From CAZART01 sp964487555 (lineage in GTDB: Bacteria; Bacteroidota; Rhodothermia; Rhodothermales; VXPQ01), in assembly GCA_964487555.1 (NCBI GenBank), contig CAZART010000053.1, forward strand, positions 1-34,549: 34,549 nt of DNA, in the 5' to 3' direction. The translations under genes and the position numbers were made by a program. Of this stretch, positions 1-8,252 are shown in pieces. Below the pieces are notes generated by a model. It searched no databases. It was not told the origin of the DNA and saw only the letters and a list, made by a program, of their open reading frames with translations. Every line of letters starts with the position of its first letter. The stretch's first letter is position 1.

Positions 1-1
1 A

Positions 2-1150
2 GGAGCCCTGGGTGCCACCGAAGAAGTCGAGAAAGTGGCGGATCTGCTGGGCGCCGGCGTGGCGAAAGCGCTGCTCGGCAAGGCCGCACTACCGGATGAT
101 CTCCCCTACGTCACGGGAGCCATCGGCCTGCTCGGAACCAAGCCGAGCTGGAAGCTGATGCAGGAATGCGACACGCTGCTTATGGTCGGCACCAGCTTCC
201 CGTATTCGGAATTCCTTCCAAAGGAAGGTCAGGCGCGGGGCGTCCAGATCGACTTGAAGCCGCGCAAACTCGGCCTCCGCTATCCGACGGAGGTCAACCT
301 CCACGGTGACGCAAAACTGACGCTGCGGGCGTTGATGTCGCATTTACAGCGAAAGAGCGAACGTTCGTGGCAGGAAGACATCATCGAGGAAGTAGTATTG
401 TGGTGGCGCATCATGGAGGAGCGCGCCATGAATGACGCGGACCCCATAAATCCACAGCGGGTCTTCTGGGAGCTGTCCCCGAAACTGCCGTGGAACTGCA
501 TCATCACATCGGACTCAGGTTCGGCGGCAAACTGGTTCGCCCGTGACCTGAAGATCCGCCGCGGCATGATGGCCTCCCTCTCGGGGGGGCTCGCGACCAT
601 GGGCCCGGGCGTGCCGTATGCGTTTGCTGCGAAAATGGCGTATCCGGATCGCGCCGTGGTCGCATGCGTCGGTGACGGTGCCATGCAGATGAACGGCCTG
701 AACGGCCTGATCACGATTGCCGAACATTTCAACGAGTGGGACGATCCGCGCATCATCGTACTCGTTCTCAACAACGAGGATCTCAATCAGGTGACGTGGG
801 AACAGCGCGCACTGGTAGGAGATCCGAAATTCGAAAGATCACAAAATCTGCCGAGCTTCAACTATGCTGCCTATGCAGAGCAAATCGGGTTGAAGGGCAT
901 TCGGATGGAACGTCCGCAGGATATTGAGGCGGGCTGGACCGAGGCCTTCGCTTCGGATCGTCCTGTCGTGGTGGATGCGATCACGGACCCGAACGTCCCG
1001 CCGCTTCCGCCGCACATCGACGTATCTCAGGCCGCAGCCTACGCGAAGGCGATGTTTAAGGGCGACCCTGATGCATGGGACACGGTGAAGCAATCCATCA
1101 AAGAGGTAAGCGCCGCTTACAAGGAGCGGCTGCGCGATTTCGTGAGCTGA
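2..1150 (+). CDS. Thiamine diphosphate-dependent enzyme, pyruvate oxidase/dehydrogenase-like (5' truncated)
   Basis: This is the C-terminal 382 residues of a ThDP enzyme of the acetolactate synthase / pyruvate oxidase (PoxB) superfamily. The frame is open to the window edge, so the true start lies outside; the GTG at 35 is internal, because the residues before it (GALGATEEVEK) still fit the family. The central cofactor-like domain holds the KPSWKLMQECDTLLMVG stretch. The C-terminal ThDP-binding domain shows the VGDGAMQMNGLNGL motif followed about 30 residues later by NNEDLNQVTWEQR, the usual GDG...NN Mg-diphosphate signature. Family members decarboxylate pyruvate or a similar 2-oxoacid; the substrate cannot be told from this fragment. 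About 190 N-terminal residues, including the catalytic Glu, are missing. It converges on the next gene with only 31 bp between stops. Confidence 0.88.
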   Translation, partial: GALGATEEVEKVADLLGAGVAKALLGKAALPDDLPYVTGAIGLLGTKPSWKLMQECDTLLMVGTSFPYSEFLPKEGQARGVQIDLKPRKLGLRYPTEVNLHGDAKLTLRALMSHLQRKSERSWQEDIIEEVVLWWRIMEERAMNDADPINPQRVFWELSPKLPWNCIITSDSGSAANWFARDLKIRRGMMASLSGGLATMGPGVPYAFAAKMAYPDRAVVACVGDGAMQMNGLNGLITIAEHFNEWDDPRIIVLVLNNEDLNQVTWEQRALVGDPKFERSQNLPSFNYAAYAEQIGLKGIRMERPQDIEAGWTEAFASDRPVVVDAITDPNVPPLPPHIDVSQAAAYAKAMFKGDPDAWDTVKQSIKEVSAAYKERLRDFVS

Positions 1151-1181
1151 ATTCCGTGGCGCGCGTCTGAAGAAGGCCGCC

Positions 1182-1562
1182 TTATGCCTCCGGCAGCTTA
1201 TTCACCCACGCCATCGCGACGTCGCGATCCGCTTTGGAAAACGCCTTGACCTGCACCTTCGGAATGAGGAGATCCTCCACCCCCGCAGCGGCGCGGATCC
1301 ATGAAATATCCGTCACCACCGCCGACCGGTAAAAGCGACCGAGGTTCTTCAACTGCTCCAGACCGTAACGGATATCCTTAAGGATGGCCTCCGGAGTGAT
1401 GCCTGAAAGCGCGTCAATCTCCACATAGAACGACACGCGCTCATGGGTCTTCATCTTCTCTTCGACGGCGTCCATCGCGCGCTCGATGTCGGTCGATAAC
1501 ACCTTGCCGTCGACCCGTATGCCGACTACGTGATCGGCTTCCATATCTAAGTGGTCAATCAT
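1182..1562 (-). CDS. STAS/SEC14 domain protein (SpoIIAA-like)
   Basis: A 126-residue protein of the SpoIIAA-like family (STAS/SEC14 fold). The sequence has the family pattern of an N-terminal strand VVGIRVDGKV, a middle block VSFYVEIDALSGITPEAI and a later SAVVTDISWIRAAAGVED block. Members are small soluble proteins of poorly known role, often guessed to bind lipid or a partner protein; no catalytic residue is evident. I chose the ATG at 1562 because it gives the usual family N terminus (MIDHLDME). A TTG at 1574 in the same frame would add four residues, and neither has a good ribosome binding site. The decamer GTGGTCAATC is repeated on the plus strand at 1551-1560 and 1567-1576, across this start. 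It stands alone, downstream of the 1627-1678 repeat array. Confidence 0.8.
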   Translation of the reverse strand: MIDHLDMEADHVVGIRVDGKVLSTDIERAMDAVEEKMKTHERVSFYVEIDALSGITPEAILKDIRYGLEQLKNLGRFYRSAVVTDISWIRAAAGVEDLLIPKVQVKAFSKADRDVAMAWVNKLPEA

Positions 1563-1626
1563 ATACGTGGTCAATCTTAATGGAGACGTTCATTCGTGAT
1601 AGGGGCCGCAATGCCCGGAGAATGCC

Positions 1627-1678
1627 CGGTCGTCCGGTCGTCCGGTCGTCCGGTCGTCCGGTCGTCCGGTCGTCCGGT
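1627..1678. repeat. Tandem octamer array (CGGTCGTC, 6.5 copies)
   Basis: Six perfect head-to-tail copies of CGGTCGTC start at 1627, followed by a partial CGGT. The array lies between the STAS-like gene and the terminator of the serine hydrolase gene, in the 1563-1764 intergenic stretch. The frames across it are open only because an 8-bp unit without stop triplets repeats; no protein is suggested. Copy number is likely to vary between strains. Confidence 0.95.
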
Positions 1679-1687
1679 GACGAATGT

Positions 1688-1734
1688 ACGAAAGAACAAA
1701 GGGCCGCCTCGTTCCACGGTTTCCGAAGCGGCCC
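1688..1734 (-). terminator. Rho-independent terminator of the serine hydrolase gene
   Basis: Read on the minus strand, a hairpin GGGCCGCTTCG ... CGAGGCGGCCC (plus-strand arms 1701-1711 and 1724-1734) has one internal mismatch and a 12-nt loop. The T-rich tail TTTGTTCTTT follows it. It starts 31 bp after the serine hydrolase stop at 1765, the expected place for its terminator. Confidence 0.75.
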
Positions 1735-1764
1735 GTTATTATTACGACACCGAACGTGTACGAA

Positions 1765-3510
1765 TCATTCCACCTTGTTGGCCTTCATTTCTTGCCCATT
1801 CTGAAGCAGGACCAGACCGGCCACCTCACCCTCGCCATTTCGATAGAACGTGAGCCGAGCGTCGACGACCTTCAGAAAAAATTGATTCTCGGACGACGCG
1901 TACATTTCGGCACGCGGCTGACCTGTTGCTTGAACGAACATCCGACGGCCTTCACGAGTGACCGTCAGAACGAAACTCGGTTGCAGCGCGTATTTCCCTT
2001 CATAATGCTCGAGGAGGTCTTCTGAAAGTTCGATGCTAGTCTCCTCCACCTCCACGCCGAGCCGCTTCAGCATTTGCCTGGCATTGTCGAATCCGGGATT
2101 CAGCTCGAGGGCCCGACGATAGTTGGCAATGGACCTTTCGTTGTTGCCGGCTTCCATATAAGCGTCGCCGAGACTGTCGTATGTGTTGAAGGCGTCTGGA
2201 TATGCTTCCACATTCAGCTCGAAGATTCGGATCGCCGTCTGCACGTCCCCCTCACCCAAATAGCGATAGCCCAGCAAGTTGAGCTGCGATTCGCTGAAAT
2301 CGTAGGAATCAGGTGATGCTGCCTTAAGCTCGCGATAATTCTGCACCGCCTGTTCGACGCCCTCCTTCTCGATGGTTTCCTGCATCACGGCCGCGATAGG
2401 ACGCTTCGGGTCGGGAACGGGTTGATCGTAGAGGATCGCGGCAATGCTGCGGACGACGGCGCCGGTCTGCGAGCCGCCTGTGTTGTCCATCACGATGATC
2501 GTATGTCCATCGTCAGGCATTCGCCAAAAGGTTGTCGTGAAGCCGTAAATCCCGCCTCCGTGTCCCGTGACGTCAATGACGATGTCGCCAATTTTCTCTT
2601 CAGTGGCAAACCATCCGTACCCGTAGCCTGACTTTTCGTCGCCCGGTACGTCCACGTGCGGCCCGAACCACAATGCTTTCGTCTCATCTTTTTTGAAAGG
2701 TCCACCGCCATAGAGGCTCTGATCCCACTTGAAGAGATCTTCCACCGTCGAATACATCATGCCGGCCGCATAGGGAATACTCGAATCCAGATAACGGGCG
2801 CGCTCATAGCCTGTGCCCGACTTAACATATCCGGTTGCCCGATTTTTGAGGATCTCGCCGTGCTGGTCATACCCCGTCTCGTGTAGTCCGAGCGGACTCA
2901 AAATGCGCGTTCGGAGTGCATCGGCGAACGATTCACCGGTAACCTTTTCTATAATGGCGCCGAGAATGAAGTAGCCGGAATTGCTGTAGCGCCATTCGGC
3001 CCCAGGCTCGAACTCCAGATCCAGATTCCAGAACGTCGTAATAAAAGAATCCGGCTCGAACGCCTTCCGCTCGAATTCTTTCATCGTCGACAAGCCGGTG
3101 TAGCTCGGAATGCCGGACGTGTGCGTCAGCAGATGATGGATCGTTACGCTATCCCCGCTCTTGGCGGGATAATCCGGAAGGTAGACGGTAATCGGATCGT
3201 CGAGATCGATCTGACCCTGCTCAGCAAGCTGAAGAATGAGCGCCGCCGTGAACTGCTTCGTCACCGAGCCCACGCGAAACTTCGTGTCGGGCGAGTTCGG
3301 CACATCCCATTCCATATTCGCCAGGCCGACCCCTTTCTTGAAGATGACATTGCCGTCGGCGGCCACGAGCACGGCGCCGTTGAAGAGCCCGAAGTCGTGG
3401 TATTTCGATACCAGGGAATCGATCGCATCCGCTTTATCCTGGGCGAGTGCGACCGGTGCGATTGCGGCCACGAGCAAAAGCAATGTCGGGAAGAGACGAT
3501 GTACACGCAT
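1765..3510 (-). CDS. Exported serine hydrolase (class C beta-lactamase/PBP-like) with TPR tail
   Basis: A 581-residue exported protein. Residues 1-23 form a signal peptide (hydrophobic LLLLVAAIAPVALA, cleavage near AQ). Residues 25 to about 365 are a beta-lactamase/transpeptidase-like domain with the three expected active-site elements: SVTK with Ser82 and Lys85, YSN at 175-177 and HGG at 317-319. Residues about 405-475 hold TPR-like repeats (for example RSIANYRRALELNP). A last domain of about 90 residues resembles the beta-rich tail seen in many such hydrolases. Members include esterases, D-amino-acid peptidases and penicillin-binding relatives; the substrate is unknown and antibiotic resistance should not be assumed. 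The ATG at 3510 is preceded by AAGGGA at a usable distance. An intrinsic terminator follows the stop. Confidence 0.9.
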   Translation of the reverse strand: MRVHRLFPTLLLLVAAIAPVALAQDKADAIDSLVSKYHDFGLFNGAVLVAADGNVIFKKGVGLANMEWDVPNSPDTKFRVGSVTKQFTAALILQLAEQGQIDLDDPITVYLPDYPAKSGDSVTIHHLLTHTSGIPSYTGLSTMKEFERKAFEPDSFITTFWNLDLEFEPGAEWRYSNSGYFILGAIIEKVTGESFADALRTRILSPLGLHETGYDQHGEILKNRATGYVKSGTGYERARYLDSSIPYAAGMMYSTVEDLFKWDQSLYGGGPFKKDETKALWFGPHVDVPGDEKSGYGYGWFATEEKIGDIVIDVTGHGGGIYGFTTTFWRMPDDGHTIIVMDNTGGSQTGAVVRSIAAILYDQPVPDPKRPIAAVMQETIEKEGVEQAVQNYRELKAASPDSYDFSESQLNLLGYRYLGEGDVQTAIRIFELNVEAYPDAFNTYDSLGDAYMEAGNNERSIANYRRALELNPGFDNARQMLKRLGVEVEETSIELSEDLLEHYEGKYALQPSFVLTVTREGRRMFVQATGQPRAEMYASSENQFFLKVVDARLTFYRNGEGEVAGLVLLQNGQEMKANKVE

Positions 3511-3658
3511 GCTGATTCCCTTGGTGAGAAGCGCCGAACAAAAAAGCTGACGATGGAATGGCGACTACGAAATGCCGCAGCGGATAGTTGCGGCGTTTGC
3601 GGCTTCTCGCTGTCCGCCGAGGGCCGTGGCTCTCATTCGCCGCGCGGGCGCCGAGACT

Positions 3659-4702
3659 TCACGGAAGAAGCTGTCCTCGCAGGGACGACGTTGTCGCGCG
3701 CACCTTCTCGATGACCTCGAGTTCTTCCGAACGCCTTTCGTAGCCGAGCGAATCTCCGTCAAAGCTGCCGAGATACCAGTCGATAGTGTCCTGCATCCAG
3801 TCTTCGAAAGAGGTTGAGACGTATCCTGTGTCGCGCTTGACCTTGTCGAGGCTGAAGACGGACGTGCGACGCGTGTTGAAGGGAAAAACGTCGCCACGAG
3901 GGTTCGTGCTGATCGGCAGGTCGTCGAACAGATCCTGCTCCAGAGATACTAGATCCACGTCACGGCCGAGCAGCGTCGCCAGCCGGCGCAGATAATCGTT
4001 CAGCGAGTAGATGTCTTCCCCGGCGACGTTGTAGGCCTCTCCGGCCGTCGCGTCATGCTTGAGCACATCCGCGAACGCTCTCGCGGCATCATCAACGTAG
4101 ATCTGCTGGAAAGCATGATCGCCGCTGCCCGGTACTAGAAGCGGCCTCCCGTCGAGAATTCGCTGAATCCAGAAGTAATCCCGCGCGGTCTTGTCCGCGG
4201 GTCCGCAGACAAACGTCGGCCGCAGGGTCGTCACGGGGAAATCGTCGCCGTGCGCGTTCCAGAGCACCTGTTCGCACTCCCGTTTCTGGATGCCGTAATC
4301 CATCCCGAACGGATTGCGCGGCCAGTGCTTCATCACAGGCAATTCGTCTTGCTCCTCCGTTATCGGACACGTGGCTTCATCCGAGATCATGTAGACGGAA
4401 ATCGTGCTACAATGGATGAATCGTCCGACGTGCCCTTGCAGCGCGTCCACGGCGACACGGGAGTGCTCTGCTCCGTAAGCGATCATGTCATAGGCCGCGT
4501 CGAATGTCCGTCCCTGCAGCGCACTCTCCAGCGACGCCGCGCTCGACCGGTCCCCATGTATGTGCTCGAGCCGGTCCGCGCCCTCGAACGTCGCTTCCGT
4601 CCTGCCCCGCGTGAAGATGGTCACACGGTGGCCGTCATCGAGCAGCATCTGAACGAGCCGCCCACTGATGAACCCCGTGCCACCTATCATAAACAAGTTC
4701 AT
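3659..4702 (-). CDS. NAD(P)-dependent epimerase/dehydratase, extended SDR
   Basis: A 347-residue Rossmann-fold protein of the extended short-chain dehydrogenase/reductase group. The N terminus MNLFMIGGTGFISG is the dinucleotide-binding motif, with Ser in place of the third Gly. Tyr136 and Lys140 in YGIQK form the catalytic YxxxK pair, and HCSTISVY about 35 residues earlier supplies the Ser/Thr. The cofactor motif variant recalls the subgroup containing plastid CSP41-like proteins and isoflavone-reductase-like SDRs rather than classic UDP-glucose epimerase. The substrate is unknown. It lies 148 bp upstream of the serine hydrolase on the same strand and may share a transcript with it. The 19-bp repeat array lies in its upstream region. 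Confidence 0.85.
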   Translation of the reverse strand: MNLFMIGGTGFISGRLVQMLLDDGHRVTIFTRGRTEATFEGADRLEHIHGDRSSAASLESALQGRTFDAAYDMIAYGAEHSRVAVDALQGHVGRFIHCSTISVYMISDEATCPITEEQDELPVMKHWPRNPFGMDYGIQKRECEQVLWNAHGDDFPVTTLRPTFVCGPADKTARDYFWIQRILDGRPLLVPGSGDHAFQQIYVDDAARAFADVLKHDATAGEAYNVAGEDIYSLNDYLRRLATLLGRDVDLVSLEQDLFDDLPISTNPRGDVFPFNTRRTSVFSLDKVKRDTGYVSTSFEDWMQDTIDWYLGSFDGDSLGYERRSEELEVIEKVRATTSSLRGQLLP

Positions 4703-4740
4703 AGGCGTTTCGACGCTTTGACTTCGTGACGTTACGTGGA

Positions 4741-4888
4741 GGTGGTGACGTTTTGTTCAGGTGGTGATGTCGCATTCAGGTGGTGACGTCGTTGCCAAGT
4801 AGTGACGTCGTTGCCAGTGGTGACGCCGTTGTCAAATGGTGACGTCACTGCCAGTGGTGACGTCGTTGCAGGTAATGACGTCGTGGCG
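4741..4888. repeat. Degenerate 19-bp tandem array with GACGTC core
   Basis: About eight imperfect head-to-tail copies of a 17-19 bp unit, consensus close to GGTGGTGACGTCGTTGCCA, start near 4741, 4760, 4779, 4798, 4817, 4835, 4854 and 4871. Five copies keep a perfect GACGTC palindrome. The array begins 39 bp upstream of the SDR start at 4702. It fills part of the 398-bp gap (4703-5100) between the SDR and the GH10 gene; no gene is seen there. Confidence 0.85.
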
Positions 4889-5023
4889 CGTGGATGCCAG
4901 CCGCTCTGACCCGGTGGCGTACAGCACCAAGATCGTCGCGTTCATCTCAACCGTCGGGCGTTCTGACACGCTGCCGCTAATCAATGCGCCGATCCGCGCA
5001 AACGTCGGAATGTCAGCGCGTGA

Positions 5024-5079
5024 GCACGTCAGCACGTCGGCACGTCGGCACGTCGGCACGTCGGCACGTCGGCACGTCA
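5024..5079. repeat. Tandem octamer array (GCACGTCG, 7 copies)
   Basis: Seven contiguous 8-bp units of GCACGTCR run from 5024 to 5079; the first and last end in A, the middle five in G. The array lies 21 bp downstream of the stop of the GH10 gene on the minus strand. It has the same period as the array at 1627-1678 but a different unit. Confidence 0.95.
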
Positions 5080-5100
5080 AATCGACCGAGCGTCGAAACG

Positions 5101-6765
5101 TTACCGCGGTCCGCCTGTGACGTTGCGCTCCCGCTTCGCCGGCAGCCGGCCCCATTCCTCCAACAGCCCTTCGAGCCGGTAGAACGACGGCTTGCGCTCT
5201 CCGTCCAGGCGGATCAGCCCGCCATTCTGAATAAACGTCCGGAAATCCGCAAAATCGTACCAGGAAATATTGTGAATGTACGGCTTTGAATAGAGGATCG
5301 TGTAGAGCTGCTCGAGCCAGTCGGCCTGGAGATCCTCGTCCCACGGCCGATGCCAGTCATAGGGCGCTTTCGGAATGGTCATAGTGCCGTTCATGATCTC
5401 CTCGCGGGTCGGCCCGGACGACGTGCCGATCTCCGTGATGTACACCGGCTTACCGAACGCGGCAAACCGCTCGAGCAAGCGCACGATATCCGATAGCGAA
5501 CGCTGCGGGAAATACATTTGCACGCCTGTCGTCTCAAACGGCACCTCCGCCTCGATGAGGTCCTCGACAAACTTCCGCGGCGTGCGGAGCGGCCGATCGA
5601 CCTCGCCCACCGAGTCGCGCCCGCCGGCGACGTATTCGGCGAATGGGCAGCAGTTATTGATCAGACGATCGACGTTCGGATTCACCTCGTGGGTCGTCTC
5701 GCAGGCCAGCCGCACGATCTCCGTGATCTGGTCGGGCGTGTGACGAAATTCGTTGGCCCAGTCGTGGTACTCGTTGACCACTTCCCAGTGCTGGATCTTG
5801 TCGCCGTAGTGACCGACGACCTCATGGGTGTGCCGCACGACGTAATCCTTCAACTGCTCAAAATTCTTCTCCCGGAGCCAGTCAGGCATTACCCACGGGT
5901 GAAACCAGAAGAGCGGCCGCCCCTCGATCGTGACGTCGTGCTCGATCAGCCAGTCGACGATCTCGTCCTTGATGCCGAAACGATGCTGCCCTTCATACGG
6001 CTCAAAAACGGGATACCAGGTGTCGTAGGTGTAGTGGGTGACGGTGGCGTAGTTGAAGAGCTCGACGAATCGGTCGACCATCTCGACTGATTTCGCCCAG
6101 ATGTACTGGCGCGTCTCGCATCCAAAATAAAAGGTGTCGGTCCGCGGCGACCGGGACAGGTCCGACCGCGCCTTGTCGAGCTCGATCTTCTCCCCGGCCC
6201 ATAATCCGTACAAAAGCGACTGGTCCGCCAGCTCGGCCTGCGCCTCGCCGGAAGCCCGCGCTGCCATCCGCGCGAGCTCCTGCGCAAGATCATTCAAGCG
6301 AATGGTCTCCGTAGTAAACTCGGTGCGCTCCCGCTGGAATTGGGCCATTCGATTTTGATTACGCGCGACCGTCGTGCGAGCAAATTCCAGGTTGAGGTTC
6401 AGCGTGCGACCGTCGGAGAAATCGTCGGCGCCGTACATCTCGCCTGCATTGTCGGCCTCCAGCCAGACATATCCGAATCCTTCGATGAACTGCTTTGCGT
6501 TCACCGAAAATGCGGTTTCAATGCTATCGGGGACGACGATGCCGGCATCCGTGACCTCAATTTGCGATCGAAACGGGTCGCCGTCTCGGTCGGCCAGGTA
6601 CACCGATCCAATGGAATCCAGCAGTGGATGCAGATACGGACGGAACGTCAGATCACCTTTGATGAGCGGCACCGCGCCGAACAGCCTTGCCGCCGGCGAA
6701 AGGGCCAGCCCCGCCGCCCCGGCCATTCCCGTCTTCAACACCTGCCGCCGACTAACCGTTTTCAT
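5101..6765 (-). CDS. Tat-exported GH10 endo-1,4-beta-xylanase
   Basis: A 554-residue glycoside hydrolase family 10 protein. It starts with a twin-arginine signal (SRRQVLKTGMAGAAGLAL), so it is predicted to be exported folded by the Tat route. A beta-rich N-terminal region (about 30-230) comes before the GH10 barrel. WEVVNE holds the predicted acid/base Glu332 and VYITEIG the nucleophile Glu445; WFHPWVMPDW fits the family substrate-cleft segment. Family members cleave internal beta-1,4 bonds in xylan. The ATG at 6765 was chosen because AGGGGG lies about 8 nt upstream and the Tat motif follows at once; a start further upstream would bury the signal peptide. No transporter or other glycosidase is adjacent, so it is a lone carbohydrate gene in a repeat-rich stretch. 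Confidence 0.9.
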   Translation of the reverse strand: MKTVSRRQVLKTGMAGAAGLALSPAARLFGAVPLIKGDLTFRPYLHPLLDSIGSVYLADRDGDPFRSQIEVTDAGIVVPDSIETAFSVNAKQFIEGFGYVWLEADNAGEMYGADDFSDGRTLNLNLEFARTTVARNQNRMAQFQRERTEFTTETIRLNDLAQELARMAARASGEAQAELADQSLLYGLWAGEKIELDKARSDLSRSPRTDTFYFGCETRQYIWAKSVEMVDRFVELFNYATVTHYTYDTWYPVFEPYEGQHRFGIKDEIVDWLIEHDVTIEGRPLFWFHPWVMPDWLREKNFEQLKDYVVRHTHEVVGHYGDKIQHWEVVNEYHDWANEFRHTPDQITEIVRLACETTHEVNPNVDRLINNCCPFAEYVAGGRDSVGEVDRPLRTPRKFVEDLIEAEVPFETTGVQMYFPQRSLSDIVRLLERFAAFGKPVYITEIGTSSGPTREEIMNGTMTIPKAPYDWHRPWDEDLQADWLEQLYTILYSKPYIHNISWYDFADFRTFIQNGGLIRLDGERKPSFYRLEGLLEEWGRLPAKRERNVTGGPR

Positions 6766-6810
6766 AATACAACCCCCTATCCGTCCTGAATGATAAGTCC
6801 CCTCAGCCTC

Positions 6811-6925
6811 CCCCATCCCCCATCGATTCCTATCCTCGCCCCACTATCCCCGATCCTCCATCCTCACCCCTCGCCCCTCGATCCTCGATCCTCGATCCTC
6901 GATCCTTAACCTCCCCCTCTTCCTG
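6811..6925. repeat. Pyrimidine-rich low-complexity tract with CTCGATC heptamers
   Basis: The plus strand here is almost all C and T with a recurring ATCCTC/CCCTCG pattern. It includes four perfect tandem CTCGATC units at 6877-6904. It lies in the 489-bp gap between the divergent GH10 and M23 peptidase genes. Apart from this tract, that gap holds the promoter at 7029-7057 and a leader of about 190 nt; no gene is seen. Confidence 0.75.
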
Positions 6926-7028
6926 CCGATACCCCCTTAGACCGAAAAGCAAAAATCTCCCGCTCATGGGAAAATCTGTAATTGCGACCACTCCAAAACT
7001 TCATGGATCGTTCTGCAGAGACCGTCTG

Positions 7029-7057
7029 TTGACAACCGCTGCACGTGCGGCTATATT
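7029..7057 (+). promoter_or_regulatory. Sigma-70-type promoter for the M23 peptidase gene
   Basis: TTGACA at 7029-7034 and TATATT at 7052-7057 are separated by exactly 17 bp, close to the housekeeping consensus. The spacer contains the perfect palindrome GCACGTGC at 7041-7048, a possible operator. Transcription would begin near 7064, giving a leader of about 190 nt before the start codon at 7255. Confidence 0.65.
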
Positions 7058-7254
7058 CTTTACAATTCAATCCGTAACATTATGGTTACCTCCCCCGACG
7101 CGTCATTCTGGCCGTTTTTAGGCCGACGGTGGAGAAATATTGGATTGATGTACTCACCCTGATCGTGCCGGGCGCGTTCCTCCGGTCCGTTTTTTGCAGA
7201 CGGTTCACTCAGATGTCTTACTAATGCCCGACGCTGGGTAACATCGCTGTTCGT

Positions 7255-8232
7255 ATGCCTAAAAACCGTTACTACTACTACGACCACGAATCCTGCACCT
7301 TCGTCGAGGTGAGGACGAAGCCGTCCAGGATCTATCTGCATGGATTCGCGCTTCTGCTTGTGGCTTTTCTCATGGCCAGTGCCCTTTCGTGGGGCGTGGA
7401 TGAGTTCACGCAGACACCGCAAGAGATGGCTCTCCTGGCGGAAAACGATATCCTCCACCGTGAACTCACGCGCATCAGCGATCGGATGGATGTCTACTTC
7501 TCGCAGCTCGAAAAGCTGAGTGAATCGGATCAGCGTATCTATCGCACGCTCTTTCAGGCGGATCCCATTTCCGACGATGTTCGGCAGGTCGGCGTCGGTG
7601 GCGTTGATCCATACGAGAATTACAGCCGCTTCAGTACGACGACCGGTTCACTTCTGCGCGAGACATCGACAAAGTTGGACAAACTCGAGCGGCAGATAGG
7701 CCTTCAGAATTCTAGCTACCGCGAACTTACGAGTCTCGCTCGTGAACGTGAGATTCAACTCAAGCAGATGCCTGCGATTCTGCCGGCCAGTGGACCGGTC
7801 GTATCCGGCTATGGAATGCGCCGCCACCCCATTCTTCGCGTTCACAAGATGCATCACGGCATCGACGTGCTGGTCGACACGGGGTCACCCGTCGTGGCAT
7901 CGGGCGACGGCGTGGTTCGTAAAGCTGAGTTTAATGCCAGCTATGGAAACCATGTCGTCGTAGAGCATCCGGCTTCGGGATATACGACGCTCTACGCGCA
8001 TCTTTCCGAGATTCCGCGCCAGATCCGGCCTGGAACCAGAGTCGATCGTGGCGAGATGATCGGTATCAGCGGGAGCACGGGCCGTTCGACCGGTCCTCAC
8101 GTGCACTATGAAGTGCGCGATGGAGAAGACAAGCCGGTGAATCCGATTCTCTTCTTCGCACCTAGCATGACGCCGCTGCAGTACAAGTCCCTCGTCGAAG
8201 CGACCGAAGAGTCGACCATCTCTCTCGACTGA
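7255..8232 (+). CDS. M23 family metallopeptidase, membrane-anchored
   Basis: A 325-residue LytM/M23 peptidoglycan peptidase. A short cytoplasmic N terminus (1-27) leads to one membrane segment (about 28-46, GFALLLVAFLMASALSW). A coiled-coil-prone region follows (about 55-170), then the M23 domain (about 175-300). Predicted zinc ligands are His200 and Asp204 (HHGID) and His284 (HVHYE), with His249 (YAHL) and His282 also in place, so the site looks intact. Family members cut peptide cross-links in peptidoglycan or, when degenerate, activate amidases; the TM plus coiled coil plus M23 plan is typical of periplasmic cell-wall hydrolases. No strong ribosome binding site precedes the ATG. It heads an envelope group with the BamA-like gene. 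Confidence 0.9.
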   Translation: MPKNRYYYYDHESCTFVEVRTKPSRIYLHGFALLLVAFLMASALSWGVDEFTQTPQEMALLAENDILHRELTRISDRMDVYFSQLEKLSESDQRIYRTLFQADPISDDVRQVGVGGVDPYENYSRFSTTTGSLLRETSTKLDKLERQIGLQNSSYRELTSLAREREIQLKQMPAILPASGPVVSGYGMRRHPILRVHKMHHGIDVLVDTGSPVVASGDGVVRKAEFNASYGNHVVVEHPASGYTTLYAHLSEIPRQIRPGTRVDRGEMIGISGSTGRSTGPHVHYEVRDGEDKPVNPILFFAPSMTPLQYKSLVEATEESTISLD

Positions 8233-8252
8233 CCCTTTCTGTTCCATCTTCT

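Noticed and set aside
3574..3594. GCCGCA/TGCGGC hairpin as a terminator after the SDR gene
   Set aside because: Only six base pairs and a poor T tail (ATTTCG); it could be chance in GC-rich DNA.
4741..5079. CRISPR array
   Set aside because: The repeats are contiguous, with no unique spacers, and there are no cas genes.
7082..7162. 26-codon open frame in the M23 leader (starts MVTSPDASFWPF)
   Set aside because: It has no ribosome binding site, no leader-peptide features such as repeated codons, and ends well before the M23 start. Probably chance.
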